Source: Vibrio echinoideorum
Lineage (GTDB): Bacteria; Pseudomonadota; Gammaproteobacteria; Enterobacterales; Vibrionaceae
Reading direction: 5' to 3'
NCBI RefSeq assembly: GCF_024347455.1
Contig: NZ_AP025483.1
Coordinates: 1,984,001-2,048,000 of the forward strand
Length of the DNA: 64,000 nucleotides
Positions within the stretch are counted from its first letter, which is position 1. Every line of letters begins with the position of its first letter. The notes beneath the pieces were generated by a model that saw only the letters and a list, made by a program, of their open reading frames with translations, made no database searches and was not told the origin of the DNA. Shown one piece after another: positions 26,051 through 35,217 of this stretch. The position numbers and the translations under genes were made by a program.

Positions 26051-26233
26051 AAACACAATCCGGACAACTAGCCGATCATGGTTCCAATAATATGGCGACG
26101 TACTCCCTTACCTAGGGTAATTTGTTGCATGCTAGGCTAAGCTTTTATTTATCTTTCTTTCCCAAAAGATATTCAGAAAGTGAACCGGTTTATAACGTTA
26201 GACCTGTAAATTCATCAATGTGGTGACCAAACT

Positions 26234-26806
26234 ATGAAAAAACTAATCCCTACGCTCGGTCTCTTTTGTGCCGTTATCTCTGCGCAATCTTTCGCGGAAA
26301 GCGGCTACACGTTAGATTCAAAGTTGTCGAATATCACCTTCGCAACCATTAAGAAACAGTTTGTTGTTGAGCCTGCGTCCATCAAAGCGTTATCAGGAGG
26401 GCTCACAGAAGATGGCCAGTTTTCTATAATGTTGGATTTAAAAAGTCTAAGCACCGGAGTTGCGATTCGTGACCAGCGACTCAATGAACTCTACTTTGAA
26501 TCAATCACTTTCCCTGAAGTAAAGGTATCCGGGAAAATTGATCCCTCCATACTTTCTGGCGATCCGAAAAACACGACTATCGAAGCCGAAGTCACCTTAC
26601 ATGGCGTGACCAAGAAGATTAATTTCCCTGTTTTGGTGGTTCCTGCGGACGGCTTTGTGATGGTCAATTCAGCTTCAACCATTATTGTAAATGGCGCTGA
26701 TTTTGGAATATCGACAGATAACCTAAACAAGCTTTCAGCAACCGTTGGTGGGTTAGCCATTTCAGATAAGATCCCACTAAGCTTCAATCTTCTCTTCGAC
26801 AGATAG
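26234..26806 (+). CDS. YceI-family periplasmic protein
   Basis: A 190-residue exported lipocalin-like protein. The signal peptide ends SFA before ESGYTLD. YceI features are KLSNITFATIKK, IRDQRLNELYFES, FPEVKVSGKI and AEVTLHGVTKKINFP. The family binds isoprenoid or other lipids in the periplasm. The start follows GGTGACC. Its own gene neighbourhood does not indicate a specific lipid. It is divergent from the DUF1826 gene, so the Zur box could in principle affect both, although it lies 180 bases from this start. Confidence 0.88.
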   Translation: MKKLIPTLGLFCAVISAQSFAESGYTLDSKLSNITFATIKKQFVVEPASIKALSGGLTEDGQFSIMLDLKSLSTGVAIRDQRLNELYFESITFPEVKVSGKIDPSILSGDPKNTTIEAEVTLHGVTKKINFPVLVVPADGFVMVNSASTIIVNGADFGISTDNLNKLSATVGGLAISDKIPLSFNLLFDR

Positions 26807-27017
26807 TTTTTTCACACCCGCCCTCTTAGATCCCCCTAAAGCCACACTCACTTATTTTTGTGGTTGGCACTTGAGGGGGAAACATTCAGTTATTCTCAAT
26901 GTCTATAAAGTTCAAAACTGAACACATATAAACCAAACATGAGTCAGATTGCTCGGAACAGTCGAAAAAATAAGACATACTAAAGCCATCATATAAAAAG
27001 ATAGTAGCCAATAGCGC

Positions 27018-28262
27018 ATGAATTCGAGCAACCTCAGCAAGCCGTTCACTCTTTCCAACGGTCAAGTCATCAAGAATCGCCTCTTCAAATCAGCGATGAG
27101 TGAACAACTTGGCGACAAGCAACATAACCCTAAAACTGGCTTAACAACCCTATATCAACGTTGGGCTGAAGGTGGCATCGGTTTATCCATGACAGGTAAC
27201 GTGATGGTTGATAGAAATGCGCTTGGAGAGCCGAATAACGTTGTTTTGGACGAGAAAAGTGACCTCAGCATCTTTCGCCATTGGGCAAATGCCGGAAAAC
27301 AAAACGGCTCACAGATATGGATGCAGCTAAACCACCCAGGCAAACAGATCCCTAAGTTCCTTTGTGATCAGCCAGTCGCACCTTCAGCAATCTCTTTAGA
27401 GCGCGGGTTAGAGAAAGGCTTTAACACGCCTCGCGCGCTCACTGATCCTGAGATCCACGACGTGATTAACAAGTTTGCCCATAGTGCTAAGCTAGCAAAG
27501 CAAACGGGATTTACTGGCGTGCAAATTCACGGCGCTCATGGTTACCTAGTGAGTCAATTCTTGTCATCAAGACACAACCAACGTAACGATAAATGGGGTG
27601 GTTCATTGGAGAACCGACTTCGATTCGTACTCGAAGTTTACCGTGCGATCCGCAAAGAAGTGGGTAACGATTTTCCCGTGGGGATTAAGCTCAATAGCGC
27701 TGACTTCATGAAAGGCGGTTTCACCGAAGAAGAGTCGATGCAAGTTGTACAAACGCTCAGTAACAACGGCATCGACTTGATTGAAATATCTGGTGGCACA
27801 TATGAAAGCCCCTCGATGATGGGTTCTAAGAATAAAAACGAACCTGTAAAGGCAAGCACGTTAAAGCGTGAAGCCTATTTTATGGATTACATGGTTAAGG
27901 TAAGAAAGCTAGTAGATACACCTTTGGTGGTCACTGGTGGCTTTCGAACGGCACCAGCAATGAACGAAGCATTGCAAACTTCCGCGACTGACTTTATTGG
28001 AATTGCACGAACCATGGCGGTTGACCCTGACTTCCCCAATAAACTGATAGACGATCCAAACCACGGAATGCCATTAACTGTGCCAACGACAGGTAAGCCG
28101 ACATTAGATAAAATGGCGATGGTTGGACTGGTTTGGTACGAGCATCAAATGTGGCGCATTGCCGCTGGGAAAAATGCCGACCCCAAATTAAGTGCGCTTA
28201 GTGTGGTCATTAAAACGATTCTAAGTGCTGGTTGGCATTCCTTTAAAAAACGCAGAGCCTAA
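27018..28262 (+). CDS. Old-yellow-enzyme family NADH:flavin oxidoreductase
   Basis: A 414-residue FMN-dependent TIM-barrel enzyme. Visible OYE features are NRLFKSAMSEQLG, MQLNHPGKQIP, the catalytic pair in GVQIHGAHGYLVSQFLS, RNDKWGGSLENRLRF, IEISGGTYESP and the FMN-phosphate segment VTGGFR with FIGIAR. The family reduces activated C=C bonds of enones or nitro compounds. The C-terminus extends about 50 residues beyond the barrel (WYEHQMWRIAAG), as in the longer proteobacterial subgroup. The substrate is unknown. Confidence 0.88.
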   Translation: MNSSNLSKPFTLSNGQVIKNRLFKSAMSEQLGDKQHNPKTGLTTLYQRWAEGGIGLSMTGNVMVDRNALGEPNNVVLDEKSDLSIFRHWANAGKQNGSQIWMQLNHPGKQIPKFLCDQPVAPSAISLERGLEKGFNTPRALTDPEIHDVINKFAHSAKLAKQTGFTGVQIHGAHGYLVSQFLSSRHNQRNDKWGGSLENRLRFVLEVYRAIRKEVGNDFPVGIKLNSADFMKGGFTEEESMQVVQTLSNNGIDLIEISGGTYESPSMMGSKNKNEPVKASTLKREAYFMDYMVKVRKLVDTPLVVTGGFRTAPAMNEALQTSATDFIGIARTMAVDPDFPNKLIDDPNHGMPLTVPTTGKPTLDKMAMVGLVWYEHQMWRIAAGKNADPKLSALSVVIKTILSAGWHSFKKRRA

Positions 28263-28402
28263 CGGGTTTATTTTATTCAATTCAAGGCATTAAGCGGTCT
28301 GTAACGAGGTAAATGTCACATGTCGTTACACAGCATGGTGCCTTAGGGCTTTACATCTTAGGCGAGGTAAACAACAATCCCTGAGAATAAATCCATAACA
28401 TA

Positions 28403-29113
28403 ATGTATTTAGAAATTATGAGTAACACAGAAAACAAAAAATCGAACCCTCTTTTCGAAATCGTTTTTAACGTATTTCTTCCGTCATTCATCTTAATGAA
28501 GTTCAGTGGAGAAGAGCATTTAGGAACGGGTTTAGCGCTACTTGTCGCATTGGCTTTCCCTATCGCTTACGGTGGTATGGAGCTAATCCGCAACAAGAAA
28601 TTTAACTTCATCGCGGCACTTGGTTTTGTGAGTGTGTTATTAACAGGTGGCATTGGCTTCTTCGAATTAGACACGCGTTGGTTAGCATTAAAAGAAGCAT
28701 TAATCCCCGGCCTGATTGGTCTAGCGGTTCTTGGTTCTACTTTCACTCGCTACCCGTTCATCCAAAAAGTTATCTTTACGCCAGCACTGTTAAACATCTC
28801 TCTAATTGAAGAGCGTTTAAGACAGTTCGGTAACCAAGCAAAGTTTGACCGTTGCCTCATGACATCAAACTACATGTTCGCGAGTACTTTCGCCTTTTCT
28901 TCTGCGATGAACTACTTTCTTGCAACTTGGATTGTCACAAGCCCTGCCGGCACTGCAGCCTTTAATGAAGAACTTGGTAAGCTGACACTTTACAGCTACC
29001 CAGCCATTGCTATCCCAAGCATGCTGATGATGTTAGGCATTTTCTATTACATTTGGCGCCAAGTTCGCGCTATGACGTCACTAGAAACCGAGAAAATCTT
29101 TATTACTAAGTAG
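28403..29113 (+). CDS. VC0807-family membrane protein
   Basis: A 236-residue inner-membrane protein with about six hydrophobic segments, matching the VC0807-like family (FNVFLPSFILMKFSG, GMELIRNKKFN, LTGGIGFFELD, LKEALIPGLIG). The function is unknown. Two starts are possible, the ATG at 28403 or the ATG at 28418 (MSNTENKKS); neither has a strong ribosome site. A terminator follows at 29162. Confidence 0.75.
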   Translation: MYLEIMSNTENKKSNPLFEIVFNVFLPSFILMKFSGEEHLGTGLALLVALAFPIAYGGMELIRNKKFNFIAALGFVSVLLTGGIGFFELDTRWLALKEALIPGLIGLAVLGSTFTRYPFIQKVIFTPALLNISLIEERLRQFGNQAKFDRCLMTSNYMFASTFAFSSAMNYFLATWIVTSPAGTAAFNEELGKLTLYSYPAIAIPSMLMMLGIFYYIWRQVRAMTSLETEKIFITK

Positions 29114-29161
29114 CTCTTACCGAACTACCTTAGTGTCTCGTCCTAAAATAGAAACACACCA

Positions 29162-29188
29162 AAGCTCAGCACATCCGCTGGGCTTTTT
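29162..29188 (+). terminator. Terminator after the VC0807-like gene
   Basis: AAGCTCAGC (29162-29170) pairs with GCTGGGCTT around ACATCC, followed by TTTTTTG. Confidence 0.8.
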
Positions 29189-29311
29189 TGTTGGATGTCG
29201 CTTAACTACCCCGTTTCCCACACACATTACCAACTGCAATTTAAATACCGAATGTGCATGTATTTTCATGTGTTACTCTTTAAGAAAGGGGCGAATTTAG
29301 AGCGGTAAAAC

Positions 29312-30193
29312 ATGAAGAATCAAATAGACGACTATTATGTATTTTGTCAGGTCGCAAAATACGGCAGTATGAAAAAAGCCAGTGAGCGAGTAAAACTGCC
29401 ACTTTCTACTGTAAGTCGACGAATTGTAGGGCTTGAACAAGGCTTGGGAGTCCAGCTTTTTATTCGGAGTAAGAATAAGCTAACTCTATCTAACCAAGGG
29501 GAGAAATACTTCCAAGCACTCAATAAACACCTAGAAGCTTTTGTTCATTCATTGGATGCGTTACATGAAGACTCTGGAAAGTTGCATGGTAAAGTGGTGA
29601 TATCTGCTACTAAGCAGTTCTACCTTAAGTTTATGTACCCATACCTCAAAGACTTACTCAAACAGAACCCAGATCTCTCGATCGAACTTAAAAACTCCCA
29701 TAGCTCAACCGAACTCACCGAAGATGTAGATATCGCTGTTGCAAGCGGCGAACTGCCCGAGACAAACCTCATCGCCAGAAAGTTGATAGATGTCCCGTTA
29801 ATCTTCGTTGCAAGCCACGAATTTCAGACTTCTTATCAATCAGAAATCGCCAATGGTGAATTCAATAAAACGCCCTACATTGGTACATTCTCTCACCCTA
29901 CTCTAACCGTGTTACGTCGCTCTACCGAAGAACAGTTTCGACTCAAAATCGATTGCCGCCTCACTGTTATGGATATGGAAATGGTCGTCGTTGCCGTACT
30001 AGATTCTCTTGGTTATGCGGTCATTCCAACCTATATCCATGAAGATATTGCCGCTGCTGACAAGGTAATTGAAATATTTGATGACTACACCATCAGCCCG
30101 GTTAGATTCAGCTTGTTATATAGAGATAAAAATCTGCAGACCGCAGCTCAGCGGGCTGTTGTCGAAAGCATAATGGACGGTTTCCAAAAATGA
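29312..30193 (+). CDS. LysR-family regulator
   Basis: A 293-residue LysR protein with helix-turn-helix GSMKKASERVKLPLSTVSRR and LFIRSKNKLTLSNQG, followed by the effector-binding domain. It stands upstream of, and in the same direction as, the keto-acid decarboxylase gene (106 bases away), its most likely target. Confidence 0.88.
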   Translation: MKNQIDDYYVFCQVAKYGSMKKASERVKLPLSTVSRRIVGLEQGLGVQLFIRSKNKLTLSNQGEKYFQALNKHLEAFVHSLDALHEDSGKLHGKVVISATKQFYLKFMYPYLKDLLKQNPDLSIELKNSHSSTELTEDVDIAVASGELPETNLIARKLIDVPLIFVASHEFQTSYQSEIANGEFNKTPYIGTFSHPTLTVLRRSTEEQFRLKIDCRLTVMDMEMVVVAVLDSLGYAVIPTYIHEDIAAADKVIEIFDDYTISPVRFSLLYRDKNLQTAAQRAVVESIMDGFQK

Positions 30194-30299
30194 GATTGCC
30201 GAACTCAAAAAGTCGTCTATATCGATTTTTATGATCCTTTTAATATTACCTCATCCAAACACAGCAACCGCTGACAATAAAATTCAATGAGGTAACACC

Positions 30300-31985
30300 A
30301 TGAAAAAAGTATCACTATCAACCTACATCTTAATGCGCCTAAAAGAACTAAATACGAACCACATTTTCGGCATCCCCGGTGATTACGTACTTCCATTATT
30401 TGACGAAATCCTTGATGGCGACCATGGCGTGCAACACATTATGCCTTGCAACGAACTTAACGGAACTTACGCAGCTGATGGTTACGCCAAGCAAAATGGA
30501 TTTGGGGCAATGGCGGTCACATTTGGTGTTGGTTCACTTAGCTGCGCCAATGGTTTAGCCAGCGCTTATGCCGACGATACGCCGATTCTAGTATTGGCCG
30601 GAGCACCAGCCATTAGCGTATTGAAAACACCAACCGAACGACTTTATCATCACGCTATTGGTAATAAGTTTGATACCAACGTTGATATGTTCAAACATAT
30701 TACTTGTGTGAGCCAACGAGTTGAGAGCATTGATACCGCACCCTACTACGTTGACCAGATGCTACGTAAAGCCATGCAAACTAAAAAGCCAGTATATTTG
30801 GAAGTCCCATACGACATGCAAACAATGGATGTCGATGCACCAACAAAACCATTAGACTTAATGTTAGATCAGTCTTCGATATCAAACCTTGAAGCCGCAT
30901 TGCAAGAAACCGTTATTCTATTGCACCGTTCACGCACCCGTAGCGTCGTGACAGGCCATCTACTTCAACGTGAAGCACTCGTTCCTCAAGGTATCGAACT
31001 GGTTAATCAACTAAATGCGGCTGTAGCAACAACATTTACCTGCAAAATGGGTGATTTTGAGGCACATGACAACAATGTTGGTATTTATATGGGTGAAGTC
31101 AGCGAAGACTATACAAAAGAAATGGTCGACGGTGCTGATGTTGCTATTGCATTAGGGGTCACATTAAACGAGTTCGATACTGGAGTGTTCTCCACCCAAC
31201 TCGGTAAAAAACAAGATGCTATCTGGATCCGTCAAGATTATGTAGAAATCAACGGTCGTCGCTTTGACCAAGTGTACTTACGTGATTTTTTGCCAACATT
31301 ATTGGGGGCGATTAAAGATATCGAAGCTGGTCAATTGATATTACAACCAAGAAGAAAATTTGCATTTGAACAACGCGACGCTTTTGTACCAACAAACAAT
31401 GACTTAACTATTGATCGACTGTTCATTCAATTTTCAAATTACCTAGAAGAAGGTGATATGTTGTATGGCGATACTGGTGGCTTTATCAATAGTACACAAG
31501 CTGAATTCCCTGCAGATATTATTATGCACGGTTGTGGAAACTGGGGGTCACTTGGCGCCGGGTTCGGTATGTTCGTAGGCGCAAACTTTGCGAATGAACA
31601 ACTCAATCGCCGATCTATTACCATCCAAGGTGAAGGTGCGTTTACCATGAGCGCTCAAGATCTTGCTACATTGATTCACCATAAAAAGGACGCTGTTATT
31701 TTTCTTCTCGATAATTCTGGTTATGGTGCAGAACGAGCGATTAACCCAGGCAAACAGCGCTCGTATAATGACATTGCGGTTTGGAAATATGAAAAACTTG
31801 GCGAAGCATTAGGAGGCACCGAAGGCAAAGACGTTCATAGCTATGTTGCCCACACAGAAAAAGATATGGCAAACATCTTTGAAGCATTGAAAGCCCCTAA
31901 AGGCATCAATATTGTTCGAATCATGTTAGACCCTGATGACTCTGCAGCCTTCAACCTCCGCTTTAGTCAATTACTGCGTCACTAA
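30300..31985 (+). CDS. TPP-dependent 2-oxoacid (pyruvate/indolepyruvate) decarboxylase
   Basis: A 561-residue thiamine-diphosphate enzyme of the pyruvate/indolepyruvate decarboxylase family, close to full length. The catalytic Glu is in NELNGTYAADGYAK, the His-His pair in RLYHHAIGN, and the late catalytic Glu in NSGYGAERA. The metal-binding motif reads GEGAFTMSAQDL then LLDNSGYG, so the usual GDG is GEG. It would convert a 2-oxoacid such as pyruvate, phenylpyruvate or indolepyruvate to an aldehyde and CO2. Substrate choice is not clear. A LysR gene precedes it and a terminator follows. Confidence 0.85.
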   Translation: MKKVSLSTYILMRLKELNTNHIFGIPGDYVLPLFDEILDGDHGVQHIMPCNELNGTYAADGYAKQNGFGAMAVTFGVGSLSCANGLASAYADDTPILVLAGAPAISVLKTPTERLYHHAIGNKFDTNVDMFKHITCVSQRVESIDTAPYYVDQMLRKAMQTKKPVYLEVPYDMQTMDVDAPTKPLDLMLDQSSISNLEAALQETVILLHRSRTRSVVTGHLLQREALVPQGIELVNQLNAAVATTFTCKMGDFEAHDNNVGIYMGEVSEDYTKEMVDGADVAIALGVTLNEFDTGVFSTQLGKKQDAIWIRQDYVEINGRRFDQVYLRDFLPTLLGAIKDIEAGQLILQPRRKFAFEQRDAFVPTNNDLTIDRLFIQFSNYLEEGDMLYGDTGGFINSTQAEFPADIIMHGCGNWGSLGAGFGMFVGANFANEQLNRRSITIQGEGAFTMSAQDLATLIHHKKDAVIFLLDNSGYGAERAINPGKQRSYNDIAVWKYEKLGEALGGTEGKDVHSYVAHTEKDMANIFEALKAPKGINIVRIMLDPDDSAAFNLRFSQLLRH

Positions 31986-32368
31986 GTCGCTTTAATTCTA
32001 TACTTCACTACATTTAACACCCCACAATATTTACACCTCACCATCAAAGCCTAGCTCTATCGCTAGGCTTTTTGTTTCTATTCTCTCATTTAACCGACCA
32101 GTAATACGCTCACTTATGATTGGCTTTATCAATCAAATGAAAGGTTCGCGTTCACCTTTCTCATGCCAGCTTGATAGCGAGCATTTAAATTACCAATAGC
32201 TAAAGAACTGCATTCGGTTATACTGAAAGATGATTTAACGCTCAATCTTGTTGATTACTTTACAATACCCTGCCTAGGTGTTAACACTATTTCAGCCCTT
32301 ATTGCTAAGATAGAATAAGCTTGGCCTTAAAGATAAGCGCCAGCCGTACTCAATAAGGAATATAGAAT
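31986..32368 (+). other. Intergenic region with terminator and HU promoter region
   Basis: AAAGCCTAGC (32046-32055) pairs with GCTAGGCTTT (32062-32071), followed by T residues, a clear terminator for the decarboxylase gene. The remaining 290 bases show no gene and must hold the HU promoter. Confidence 0.75.
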
Positions 32369-32644
32369 ATGAATAAATCTCAGTTGGTTGAACACATCGC
32401 AACTTCAGCAGACATATCAAAAGATCAAGCAGGTTCAGCGTTAAACGCACTTGTTGAAGGTATCTCAAACACATTGGCTAAGGGTGATGATGTTGCCATC
32501 CTTGGTTTCGGTAGCTTCAAAGTTAATTCTCGTGCTGCTCGTACTGGTCGTAACCCACGAACAGGAGAAGAGATTCAAATTTCAGCATCAAAAACGCCTG
32601 CATTTAAAGCAGGTAAAGCATTAAAAGAGTCATGTAACGCTTAG
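32369..32644 (+). CDS. HU-family nucleoid protein
   Basis: A 91-residue histone-like DNA-binding protein of normal length. The dimerising helices ([20 protein letters not shown]) are followed by the saddle motif [25 protein letters not shown] and [12 protein letters not shown]. It bends and compacts DNA as a dimer. It resembles HupB-type HU; as Vibrio normally has hupA and hupB elsewhere, this may be an additional copy. A 48-residue basic protein follows. Confidence 0.92.
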   Translation: MNKSQLVEHIATSADISKDQAGSALNALVEGISNTLAKGDDVAILGFGSFKVNSRAARTGRNPRTGEEIQISASKTPAFKAGKALKESCNA

Positions 32645-32684
32645 AGTCAATACCAACTCAAAGCAGAATCCAAGGAAGATTACG

Positions 32685-32831
32685 ATGTCTATAACTAAAG
32701 AAAAAGTTAAAGCTAGCCGCAGTAAAAAAGCAGGCAAGTCAACCAAAGTACAAGCCGAAACGCCGAAGACTCGTCAACGTATTGAAGAGCTTCTCGAACA
32801 ACGTGAATTGGCCAAACTGTTAGAGTTATAG
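32685..32831 (+). CDS. 48-residue Lys-rich protein downstream of HU
   Basis: A short ORF with a good AAGGA ribosome site and ATG at 32685. The N-half is very basic (KEKVKASRSKKAGKSTK) and the C-half is a charged helix (TRQRIEELLEQRELAKLLEL). The C-terminal helix resembles the small PA3496-type family, but the match is weak. It lies 40 bases after HU and before a terminator, so the two are co-transcribed, suggesting a nucleic-acid-associated role (inference). Confidence 0.65.
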   Translation: MSITKEKVKASRSKKAGKSTKVQAETPKTRQRIEELLEQRELAKLLEL

Positions 32832-33180
32832 TTTATTCTCCTTCTAATGCCACTGCAGCCTTGTAGTGGCATTGTTTGTTTAAGAACCAGCCCTCCCTGA
32901 TTCCCCACATCTATCCGTGATTTGAGCTCCTCCCCCAAGACAATTGTGACACTACAATCACATGGTTAAGAACCCTACATTGATTAAACCGCGTTCAACA
33001 TGATTGGAAAGCTGGACACTATCTGAACGCTAAGTAACTGACTCAATTACATTGTCATACATACCCATACATACCTAAATTGCACTTTTCATTATCATCA
33101 TCGGCATTGATGTTTATGAGAGTAAATGAAGTGGTTCGCACGCTGATGTGTTCGGGCACTGCTTCTTTGTTGAGGTGATT
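32832..33180 (+). other. Intergenic region with terminator
   Basis: AATGCCACT (32846-32854) pairs with AGTGGCATT (32865-32873) and is followed by a weak T-rich tract. No other gene or repeat seen before the VirK/YbjX start. Confidence 0.6.
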
Positions 33181-34095
33181 ATGAATGTAGTTCGTATGGG
33201 AATTGACGCAAATGTCCATAAAAATAAGGGCAAATACAAGGCGATAGTTAAGTTTGCAGTTCGAGCGTTATTTTATTATTCAGACACTAGAAAAATGAAT
33301 GAGAACTTCAGCTCTATCGAAAGAAAGCTCTTATTTAAAAAACAACCGAACTTCCTATCTAAGTTTGTCACACCTTATTTATGTACTGACTTTAGTAAGA
33401 AAGAGAAAATCGACATATTATCAAAGCATTATGATTGGTTCGAAGATAAGTTCACTACAACAGCTCGCCATCAAATATATAACGAAAGACTTAACCTTTT
33501 AGAGCTAGAGATTGATGAACAAGCCTATTTTCTGAACTTGAGCTTTGAGAGAAACGCCAGAAAAGAAGGCGAATTGACCCTTTCCCTCACTGACTCTATG
33601 CTGAACAAAATGTACACCATATCATTCACTGTATTTAATAATGATATCTACATTGGTGGCGTACAAGGTGGAGCAAATGACAATGGATTTAGCCGCACGT
33701 TTACAAAGGCATTCTATGGTTTGAGACCTAAATCATTCATGGTAGAAACGCTGCGATTAATGGCCACCAGCTTAGGTATCAATCACATTTATGCGGTCAA
33801 CGAATCTGGGCATGTTTCGAACTCATTACGCTACGGTAAAAAAGGGAAAGCGATAAGCCTTAAATACAATTGCTTATGGGAAGAGCACGACGGACAACAA
33901 CACGATAAGTGTTTTTATACGCTGCCGATCCAGCCTACAAGGAAAGACCTTGAGACTCTTAAACGCCAAAAACGAAAATTATATCGTGAACGTTATGCCT
34001 GGTTAGATCAGTATGAACAAGATCTACATAACGTAATGAGTCAGCACACTCATGGTTCTGACGTACCAACAATTCAACTAGCAAAGGTTAGCTGA
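33181..34095 (+). CDS. VirK/YbjX-family (DUF535) protein
   Basis: A 304-residue protein of the DUF535 family. Motifs are DWFEDKFTTTARHQIY, ISFTVFNNDIYIGGVQGG, FTKAFYGLRPKSFMVETLRLMA and INHIYAVNESGHVSNSLRYG. Members such as E. coli YbjX and Salmonella VirK influence envelope or antimicrobial-peptide tolerance; the biochemistry is unknown. GAGGTG five bases before the ATG at 33181 decides the start over an upstream one at 33148. Confidence 0.85.
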   Translation: MNVVRMGIDANVHKNKGKYKAIVKFAVRALFYYSDTRKMNENFSSIERKLLFKKQPNFLSKFVTPYLCTDFSKKEKIDILSKHYDWFEDKFTTTARHQIYNERLNLLELEIDEQAYFLNLSFERNARKEGELTLSLTDSMLNKMYTISFTVFNNDIYIGGVQGGANDNGFSRTFTKAFYGLRPKSFMVETLRLMATSLGINHIYAVNESGHVSNSLRYGKKGKAISLKYNCLWEEHDGQQHDKCFYTLPIQPTRKDLETLKRQKRKLYRERYAWLDQYEQDLHNVMSQHTHGSDVPTIQLAKVS

Positions 34096-34220
34096 TTTAA
34101 TTCTGTTGAATAGAACATTTGGCCTCGCAATCGCGGGCCTTTAAGTATCACGTCTTCCTGTTATCCTCATCACTAGGGATCAAATCACCCTCCGAACTCA
34201 GCGGAATCACCTGCTTACTC

Positions 34221-34602
34221 TCACTCGTACGAGTCAATAAACGCTTGAAGTGCCTGCTGATCGATAATCTCCAACCCTTGTTGCCCTTTCTTGATAAAAC
34301 CTTTAGCGAGTAAGTCCTTAACCGCTCTTCGGTATACCCTGCTCGATGTACCAAATCGTTCCGCTTCTTGATTCACTTTATCGAAACCGCCTAACACGGT
34401 ATTTGTCTGACTTTGAACCAATAAGTCGTAGGCAATGTTGTAGGTAATTGAGTGTAGAAATGGTTTTTTCTTGGCTTGCAAACCAAATACACAACAGGCC
34501 AAATACAGTGCCAAAAGCTTCAATCCAGCTCATGGCATAACCATCCCCTATTGGGATGTTGACTAAGGTATTATTGATATCAAGTAGGGCGAATAGGTCC
34601 AT
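34221..34602 (-). pseudogene. Fusion relic: pnuC 5' end joined out of frame to a regulator 3' end
   Basis: From the ATG at 34602 (AAGGACACTTTT upstream) the first 48 residues (MDLFALLDINNTLVNIPIGD and on to IWFASQEKT) look like the start of PnuC, the nicotinamide riboside/NMN transporter. The frame then runs into unrelated sequence and stops at 34378. In a second frame, from about 34458 to 34221, the sequence reads like the C-terminal winged helix of a Crp/Fnr-type regulator (FDKVNQEAERFGTSSRVYRR, then AVKDLLAKGFIKK). A single deletion joining two neighbouring genes would explain this; both are broken. Confidence 0.65.
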
Positions 34603-34973
34603 AAAAGTGTCCTTTATTATTTGTTTTTTAGTAGCACTTATCTTATTGCGCCTTCAGAAACAAATAGGAGGACATTTGTCCCCCCTAGATTGCATGCGAT
34701 CATAAATCAGAATAATAATTGGCGAAATTGAAATTCATCGTAATAAGTTCAACTGTTCCTCACACATTCAATCCTTTGCGTATATCTCCATTAATGAAAA
34801 GAACCACTTCCAAAAACGAAACTTTAGCTTACTGGTTTTAGGCGGATATCGCGTTGACGGGCGCGTTTGAGAAGCGCATTCTTTAATTTCGAACAGAACA
34901 AACTTTAACCTCACGAGAGTGTGATTAACCGATCCCTTGTTCTGGTAACGCATCTAATTGAATGGCAGGTCAC
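34603..34973. other. Gene-free AT-rich stretch
   Basis: No convincing gene. It contains the former pnuC promoter region. Small frames here have no ribosome site and no recognisable product. Confidence 0.5.
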
Positions 34974-35174
34974 ATGAATAAGATTGTTATGTTAGTAATG
35001 GGGCTGTTTTTCACCAGTCGATTGTTTGCCAGTATTGTTCCGCATGCTAGTCAACTGGAACACGATGCACCTATCCTAATTCGCTCAGCATTGATTGTTG
35101 GTGTTGCGGCTTATGCCGTCTGGACAGCAGTTAAATATTTCAAAAAGAACAAAGCCTCTAGTTCAGAAATGTAG
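34974..35174 (+). CDS. Small membrane protein, function unknown
   Basis: A 66-residue protein starting MNKIVMLVMG (34974; an ATG four codons earlier is also possible, neither with a strong site). A hydrophobic N-terminus resembling a signal sequence is followed by a second hydrophobic segment IRSALIVGVAAYAVWTAV and a basic tail YFKKNKASSS. Family not recognised. Confidence 0.5.
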   Translation: MNKIVMLVMGLFFTSRLFASIVPHASQLEHDAPILIRSALIVGVAAYAVWTAVKYFKKNKASSSEM

Positions 35175-35217
35175 CAGTAAGAACCCAGAAAGCTTTGTAG
35201 TATTCCGCTGTTGTTGA

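Noticed and set aside
34768..34953. Leftward 61-codon frame in the gap after the pnuC relic
   Set aside because: No ribosome site and no protein-like pattern.
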